A stretch of 64,000 nucleotides of DNA from Variovorax paradoxus. GTDB lineage: Bacteria > Pseudomonadota > Gammaproteobacteria > Burkholderiales > Burkholderiaceae_C. The notes beneath the pieces are model-generated. The model was not told the DNA's origin. It made no database searches and saw only the letters and a program-made list of their open reading frames with translations. Below are positions 60,491 through 64,000 of the stretch, one piece after another. Position 1 is the stretch's first letter, and each line of letters opens with the position of its first letter. The DNA lies in NCBI RefSeq assembly GCF_022009635.1, contig NZ_CP091716.1, positions 7,372,501-7,436,500 of the forward strand, given 5' to 3'. The position numbers and the translations under genes are program-made.

Positions 60491-60550
60491 CCAGCGTGTG
60501 CGCTTTTCTTTCCTTCACGGCCCGCGCTGCCGCCGTGAAGGAGAGAAAAA

Positions 60551-61283
60551 ATGAAAAACGTCCTGAAGTCCTTTTTCGAGAGCTTCCTGCGCAGCCGCCA
60601 CATGCTGCATCACTTCGAGCGCTGGCAGACGCTGCTGGGCTCGAAGCCCGCGGCCTCCGGTTCGGTCAGCATGCCGGCCGACATCGCCAAGGCCCTGGAC
60701 GCCGCCTCGCGCACCGACGCCGGCGAAATGCTGGTCAAGCTCCACAGTTCGCCGCGCGGCCTCAGCGAAGGCCATGCACAGGTGCTGCACAAGCGCCTCG
60801 GCAGCAATGAGGTGCGCCACGAGAAGCCGCTGCCCTGGTGGCAGCACCTGTGGCAGTGCTATCGCAATCCGTTCAACCTGCTGTTGACGGTGCTGGCGCT
60901 GATCTCCTACGTCACCGACGACATGAAGGCCGCGCTGGTCATCGGCAGCATGGTGGTGCTGTCGACCGTGCTGCGCTTCCTGCAGGAGTCGCGCTCCAAC
61001 AAGGCGGCCGAGCGCCTCAAGGCGATGGTGAGCAACACCTCCACGGTGCTGCGGCCCGCGCCGGGCCAGAAGGCGGGATCGGCGGGCGACGAAGGTTTCG
61101 ATGCCACGCACGCCGGCACGGTGCGCGTCGAGGTGCCGATGCGCGACCTGGTGCCGGGCGATGTGATCGCGCTGTCGGCCGGCGACATGGTCCCCGCCGA
61201 CTGCCGCCTGCTCACCGCCAAGGACCTGTTCATCAGCCAGTCGGCACTGACGGGCGAGGCGATGCCGGTCGAGAAGTTCGTCG
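60551..61283 (+). pseudogene. mgtA: mgtA magnesium-transporting P-type ATPase, 5' fragment cut by IS
   Basis: About 244 codons of a P-type Mg2+ importer ATPase that is normally around 900 aa. Visible are the N-terminal tail, the first membrane pair (YRNPFNLLLTVLALISYVTD), VPMRDLVPGDVIALSAGDMV and the actuator-domain SALTGEAMPVEK. The sequence breaks in the IS at 61284; reading continues 12 residues into the IS to a TAG at 61321. The phosphorylation (DKTGT) and nucleotide domains are missing, so the product cannot work. The 3' part is not on the other side of the IS. Confidence 0.92.
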
Positions 61284-61302
61284 GGCGTTGGTGCATGGAT
61301 AC
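61284..61302 (+). repeat. Left terminal inverted repeat of the IS
   Basis: GGCGTTGGTGCATGGATAC, identical to the reverse complement of the right end. It forms the break point of the mgtA reading frame. Confidence 0.9.
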
Positions 61303-61357
61303 TGCGCAGGCGTTCTGTTAGGCTCGCGGCCCTGATAAAAAGACCGCCTCCCGCCAC

Positions 61358-62341
61358 ATGCCCAACAAATTCAACGCCGATCACCGCCATCATATTCCGA
61401 AGATGCGGCACTTCGTGCGTAACTGGCCCGAATATGAATCGGGACTTCGCAACCGTGGCAGCCTGACGTTCTGGGTTACCCCGCAGGCGATGCAACTCTG
61501 GCCAGCCCAAGCGCGCAGCACACCAGGCGGGCAGTCCATCTATTCGAATCAGGCCATCCAAACCAGCCTGATGCTGCGCCTGGTATTTGGCCAAGCCCTG
61601 CGACAAACCGAGGGTTTGATGAGGTCGATTTTCCAGCTTCTCGAGATTGATCTGAAGGCCCCCGACCACACTACCTTGAGTCGCCGAAGCATGACCCTCA
61701 AGGCTTTGCCACGCCAGTGCGCGCTGCCCGCCGGGCCGCTGCATTTGTTGATCGACAGCACCGGGCTGAAGCTGTTTGGCGCAGGCGAATGGCTGCAGAA
61801 AAAGCACGGACAAAAGTCGCGGCGTAGCTGGAGAAAGCTGCACTTGGCAGTGGACGCCAGCACGGGGCACATCGAGGCGTCGGTCTTGACTGGCCAGGAT
61901 GTCGATGACCCATCTCAGGTTGGTCCACTGCTTGATCAGATCGAGCACGAAGTCGCCTCTGTTACCGCCGACGGCGCCTATGACGGCGAGCCAACCTACG
62001 AGCGGATTGCCCAACGCGATACGCAAATCGACGTCATTATTCCACCGCGCGTTACCGCCCAGCCCAGCGCGCAATTCGAGGCAGCGCCGACCACACGCGA
62101 CAACCACCTGTTGATGATTCAAAGCTTGGGACGGCTGGAGTGGCAAGAGGCCTATGGCTACGGCAAACGTGCGCTGGTGGAAACCACGATGGGTCGCTTC
62201 AAGGCCATCATCGGGCCAAAGTTGCGTGCCCGTGATCCACGTGGCCAGCAGGCCGAGGCAAATGCTGCGGTGGCGGTGCTCAACCGCATGCTGAGCGCTG
62301 GACGCCCGAACTCCGTCCGCACTTCAGCAGCTGCCGTCTAA
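61358..62341 (+). CDS. IS5-family transposase
   Basis: A 327-aa DDE transposase. The catalytic triad reads D133 (LLIDSTGLKLFG), D205 (TADGAYDGE) and E275 (ALVETTMGRFK, the Y-x2-R-x3-E-x6-K type region). The N-terminal RNRGSLTFWVTPQAM is typical of the IS5/IS903 group. It is full length without a frameshift, so the element may still be active. It has a slightly lower GC and different codon use than the neighbours. Confidence 0.93.
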   Translation: MPNKFNADHRHHIPKMRHFVRNWPEYESGLRNRGSLTFWVTPQAMQLWPAQARSTPGGQSIYSNQAIQTSLMLRLVFGQALRQTEGLMRSIFQLLEIDLKAPDHTTLSRRSMTLKALPRQCALPAGPLHLLIDSTGLKLFGAGEWLQKKHGQKSRRSWRKLHLAVDASTGHIEASVLTGQDVDDPSQVGPLLDQIEHEVASVTADGAYDGEPTYERIAQRDTQIDVIIPPRVTAQPSAQFEAAPTTRDNHLLMIQSLGRLEWQEAYGYGKRALVETTMGRFKAIIGPKLRARDPRGQQAEANAAVAVLNRMLSAGRPNSVRTSAAAV

Positions 62342-62376
62342 GCCCCTGCGGGGTTGGGGTAACCCCGGTCCCAGCG

Positions 62377-62395
62377 GTATCCATGCACCAACGCC
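62377..62395 (-). repeat. Right terminal inverted repeat of the IS
   Basis: GTATCCATGCACCAACGCC, 36 bp after the transposase stop, perfectly complementary to the left end. Confidence 0.9.
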
Positions 62396-62572
62396 GTCGC
62401 CAATGGCATGGGCATCGGTTTCGTCACCCAGGTCGAGTTCATTCCCCTGCCCGGCCTTGCCGCGGTCCCGATCGACGACAGCGAGCTGTCGATCAGCTAC
62501 TCGCTGTGCTGCCTGGCGGTGCGCAAGGACCGGCCTTTGATCCGCGCGCTGTTCGATGTGGCGCTCGCCTGA
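62396..62572 (+). pseudogene. LysR-family regulator, 3' fragment
   Basis: A 58-residue open tail (VANGMGIGFVTQVEFIPLPG, then LSISYSLCCLAVRKDRPLIR) that matches the end of a LysR effector domain, ending in a normal TGA. The DNA-binding part is missing. It directly joins the IS right end, whereas mgtA joins the left, so material between these two genes has been deleted or rearranged. Confidence 0.85.
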
Positions 62573-62643
62573 GCGCGGCGTACGCGGCGGAACGTGCCGG
62601 CGAACCCGCCGATGCCTGCCGGCATCCGTCGAGAAACCACCAC

Positions 62644-63216
62644 CTACATCGCAAGAAGCCTGACCGGCGCAGCATGCCCCACGGCCGGCCGCTGCGGCAG
62701 CGTGTCGCCCGCGTGCGCAACCGGCGCCGACCCCTGATCGCAACGCGCGCAGTCCGGCTGCGCGCAGGCGAGCTGCACCGTGACCGGGCCACCGAGCGAC
62801 ATGCCATGCGCCTGCGCCGCGCGCACCAGCCCCTCGTGCAACGCCTCGTCGACCACCTCGACGCTCGCGTTGCAGCCCCCGCATCGCAGGCGCACCATGC
62901 CTTCGGGCGCCTGGCTGCGCCGCAGCCGGTGAACCGCGCGCGCACCACCGAGGCTGCGCTCCCATTCGCGCTGCACGAGCCTGACTTTCTCCAGCTCCTT
63001 GATCACGCGGTAGACGCTCGCCAGGCCGGTGGCGGTGCCGCGCCTGAGCATGCGGCGAAACACTTCCTCGCCGCCGAGCCATTCGGAATCGCTTTCCGCC
63101 AGCGTCTGCAACACGCACAGCCGAATGACCGTGGGCCGGATGCCCAAGCTGCGCAGTTGCTCCGAAAAACTCTCGTTCGCCGGCACCTGCGCTCGGCGCG
63201 TCTCTGAAAATGCCAT
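62644..63216 (-). CDS. Fur-family transcriptional regulator (divergent)
   Basis: A 190-aa regulator (ATG 63216; a GTG at 63228 would add four residues). The winged helix (about 20-85) includes LGIRPTVIRLCVLQTLAESD and GTATGLASVYRVIKELEKVR. The structural-zinc pair CGGC is followed by a C-terminal CARC. The histidine-rich HHDH segment of classic Fur is replaced by SQAPEGMVRLRCGGC, so the sensory metal site differs. A tail of about 45 residues follows. It lies 33-45 bp after the export ABC gene on the same strand, which suggests iron-linked control of a siderophore locus. Confidence 0.85.
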   Translation of the reverse strand: MAFSETRRAQVPANESFSEQLRSLGIRPTVIRLCVLQTLAESDSEWLGGEEVFRRMLRRGTATGLASVYRVIKELEKVRLVQREWERSLGGARAVHRLRRSQAPEGMVRLRCGGCNASVEVVDEALHEGLVRAAQAHGMSLGGPVTVQLACAQPDCARCDQGSAPVAHAGDTLPQRPAVGHAAPVRLLAM

Positions 63217-63261
63217 CGACTTGCGCACTTGTTGCCGCCTGCCCGTGTCGTTGCCGTGCGC

Positions 63262-64000
63262 TCAGGCCGCGAGGCCTTGCGCCGGCGCCTTGGTGTCCTG
63301 CGCGACGCGTCCGGCCTTCATGTGGACGATGCGGTCCGCCACGTGGAAGTAGCGGTCGTCGTGCGAGATGACGACGAGCGAATGTCCCTTGGCACGCAGT
63401 TCGGGCAGCAGCTCGGTGTAGAAGAGATGGCGGAAGGTCGGGTCCTGGTCGGCGGCCCATTCGTCGAACACCAGCACCGGTCGGCCTTCGAGGTACGCGT
63501 GCACCAGCGCAAGCCGCTTGCGCTGGCCCGTGGAAAGGTCGGTGGTGCTGAACGCGCCGTCCTTCACCGACACCTTGTGCGCGATTTCCAGCCGCTGCAG
63601 GTAGGGCAGCGCGGTCTCCGGCAGCGCCTGGTGGCCGCCCTCCTCGCCGGCCACGAGATCCTCGAACAGGTAGAAGTCGGAAAACACCGTGGTGAAGAGC
63701 TGGCGGTAGTCGTCGCGCGTCTCGGGCGTGACGGGCTTGCCGTCGAGCACCACCTCGCCCTGGTGCGGTACGTACAGGCCGAGCAGCAGCTTGATGAGCG
63801 TGGTCTTGCCCGAGCCGTTGTCGCCGACGATGAAGACGATCTCGCTGCGGCCGATCTGCAGGTCCACCGGGCCGAGCACGAAGGCCTCGCTGCCCTCGGG
63901 CGTGTCGAAGGCGTAGCGCACGCCGCGCAGCTCGATGGCGTTGCGCAGCGGCGGCGACGTGGGCGGCGATCCGAGGTGCAGGTGGGGCTCCGGCGTGGCG
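63262..64000 (-). CDS. Cyclic-peptide/siderophore export ABC transporter, C-terminal part
   Basis: The last 246 codons of a PvdE/SyrD-like exporter whose membrane half is beyond the window. The ATPase domain has Walker A GDNGSGKTT, an unusual signature LSTGQRKRLAL, Walker B VLVFDEWAADQDP (Glu after DE-W) and the H-loop ISHDDRYF, all typical of this exporter group. These proteins move pyoverdine-like or other peptide siderophore precursors to the periplasm. A non-ribosomal peptide cluster beyond 64 kb is therefore likely. Confidence 0.9.
   Translation of the reverse strand, partial: ATPEPHLHLGSPPTSPPLRNAIELRGVRYAFDTPEGSEAFVLGPVDLQIGRSEIVFIVGDNGSGKTTLIKLLLGLYVPHQGEVVLDGKPVTPETRDDYRQLFTTVFSDFYLFEDLVAGEEGGHQALPETALPYLQRLEIAHKVSVKDGAFSTTDLSTGQRKRLALVHAYLEGRPVLVFDEWAADQDPTFRHLFYTELLPELRAKGHSLVVISHDDRYFHVADRIVHMKAGRVAQDTKAPAQGLAA

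Larger units (their letters stand above)
61284..62395 (+). mobile_element. IS5-family insertion sequence, 1112 bp
   Basis: Bounded by perfect 19-bp terminal inverted repeats (61284-61302 and 62377-62395, sequence GGCGTTGGTGCATGGATAC at the left). One complete transposase gene is inside. The 4-bp GTCG appears on both outer sides (61280-61283, 62396-62399) and could be a target duplication. However, the flanks belong to two different genes, so the match may be chance. Confidence 0.92.

Noticed and set aside
61284..61321. A true C-terminus GRWCMDTAQAFC for a short MgtA variant
   Set aside because: These residues are encoded by the terminal repeat of the IS, not by mgtA.

Overview
The window is high-GC proteobacterial DNA. 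It looks like a Comamonadaceae chromosome, most likely Variovorax. This is inferred from the repertoire: many orphan ABC, Bug and TRAP solute-binding proteins, LysR/IclR/LacI-controlled catabolic islands, a Burkholderiales-type TOMM peptide cluster, and a Fur plus siderophore-exporter pair. No rRNA, tRNA or CRISPR was seen. Coding density is very high; only about 32.6-32.9 kb and 59.7-60.5 kb have long non-coding stretches.

Layout. 0-0.7 kb: end of an MHS/MFS permease. 0.7-11.7 kb: a catabolic island around a LacI regulator with two good operators. On the minus strand are two DHDPS/NAL-type aldolases, a polar amino-acid ABC ATPase and a DUF3830 protein. On the plus strand are a tautomerase, acyl-CoA dehydrogenase, CoA-transferase, MaoC hydratase, an ABC binding protein and permease without their own ATPase, and a hydantoinase/dihydropyrimidinase. 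The two halves probably form one uptake and degradation system. 11.7-16.9 kb: AraC and LysR regulators, an MFS exporter, an adenine deaminase and an IclR regulator. 17.1-21.1 kb: a complete polar amino-acid/opine-type ABC importer with an FAD amine oxidase and a SnoaL-like protein.

21.1-32.6 kb (minus strand) holds the most unusual locus: a thiazole/oxazole-modified microcin (TOMM) RiPP cluster. Its order is a 1346-aa kinase/cyclase-homology/ATPase protein, a 263-aa two-repeat BMA_0021-type precursor whose only cysteine is its last residue, an LCM-type methyltransferase, a fused leader-binding/YcaO cyclodehydratase, an FHA protein, a RhiA-like protein and a small unknown. A nucleotidyltransferase-fold protein lies further downstream. 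There is no dedicated transporter, protease or dehydrogenase.

32.9-44.5 kb (minus strand) is a purine module: a BMP-type nucleoside ABC importer, an NCS2 purine permease, a LysR regulator and xanthine dehydrogenase XdhAB. 44.7-46.8 kb: TauE/SafE and NRAMP-like transporters. 46.8-57.3 kb: a LysR regulator divergent from an aromatic 2-hydroxy/2-oxo acid module (IorA/IorB-type oxidoreductase, Bug binding protein, FMN 2-hydroxyacid dehydrogenase, TRAP transporter, 4-hydroxybenzoyl-CoA thioesterase). 57.4-59.7 kb: a PhoD phosphatase and a low-molecular-weight tyrosine phosphatase. 59.7-62.6 kb: a structured leader with small ORFs before an mgtA gene that breaks off at an IS5-family element, whose other side is the tail of an unrelated lysR gene. 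62.6-64 kb: a divergent Fur-family regulator and the end of a cyclic-peptide/siderophore export ABC protein, which suggests a siderophore cluster beyond the window.
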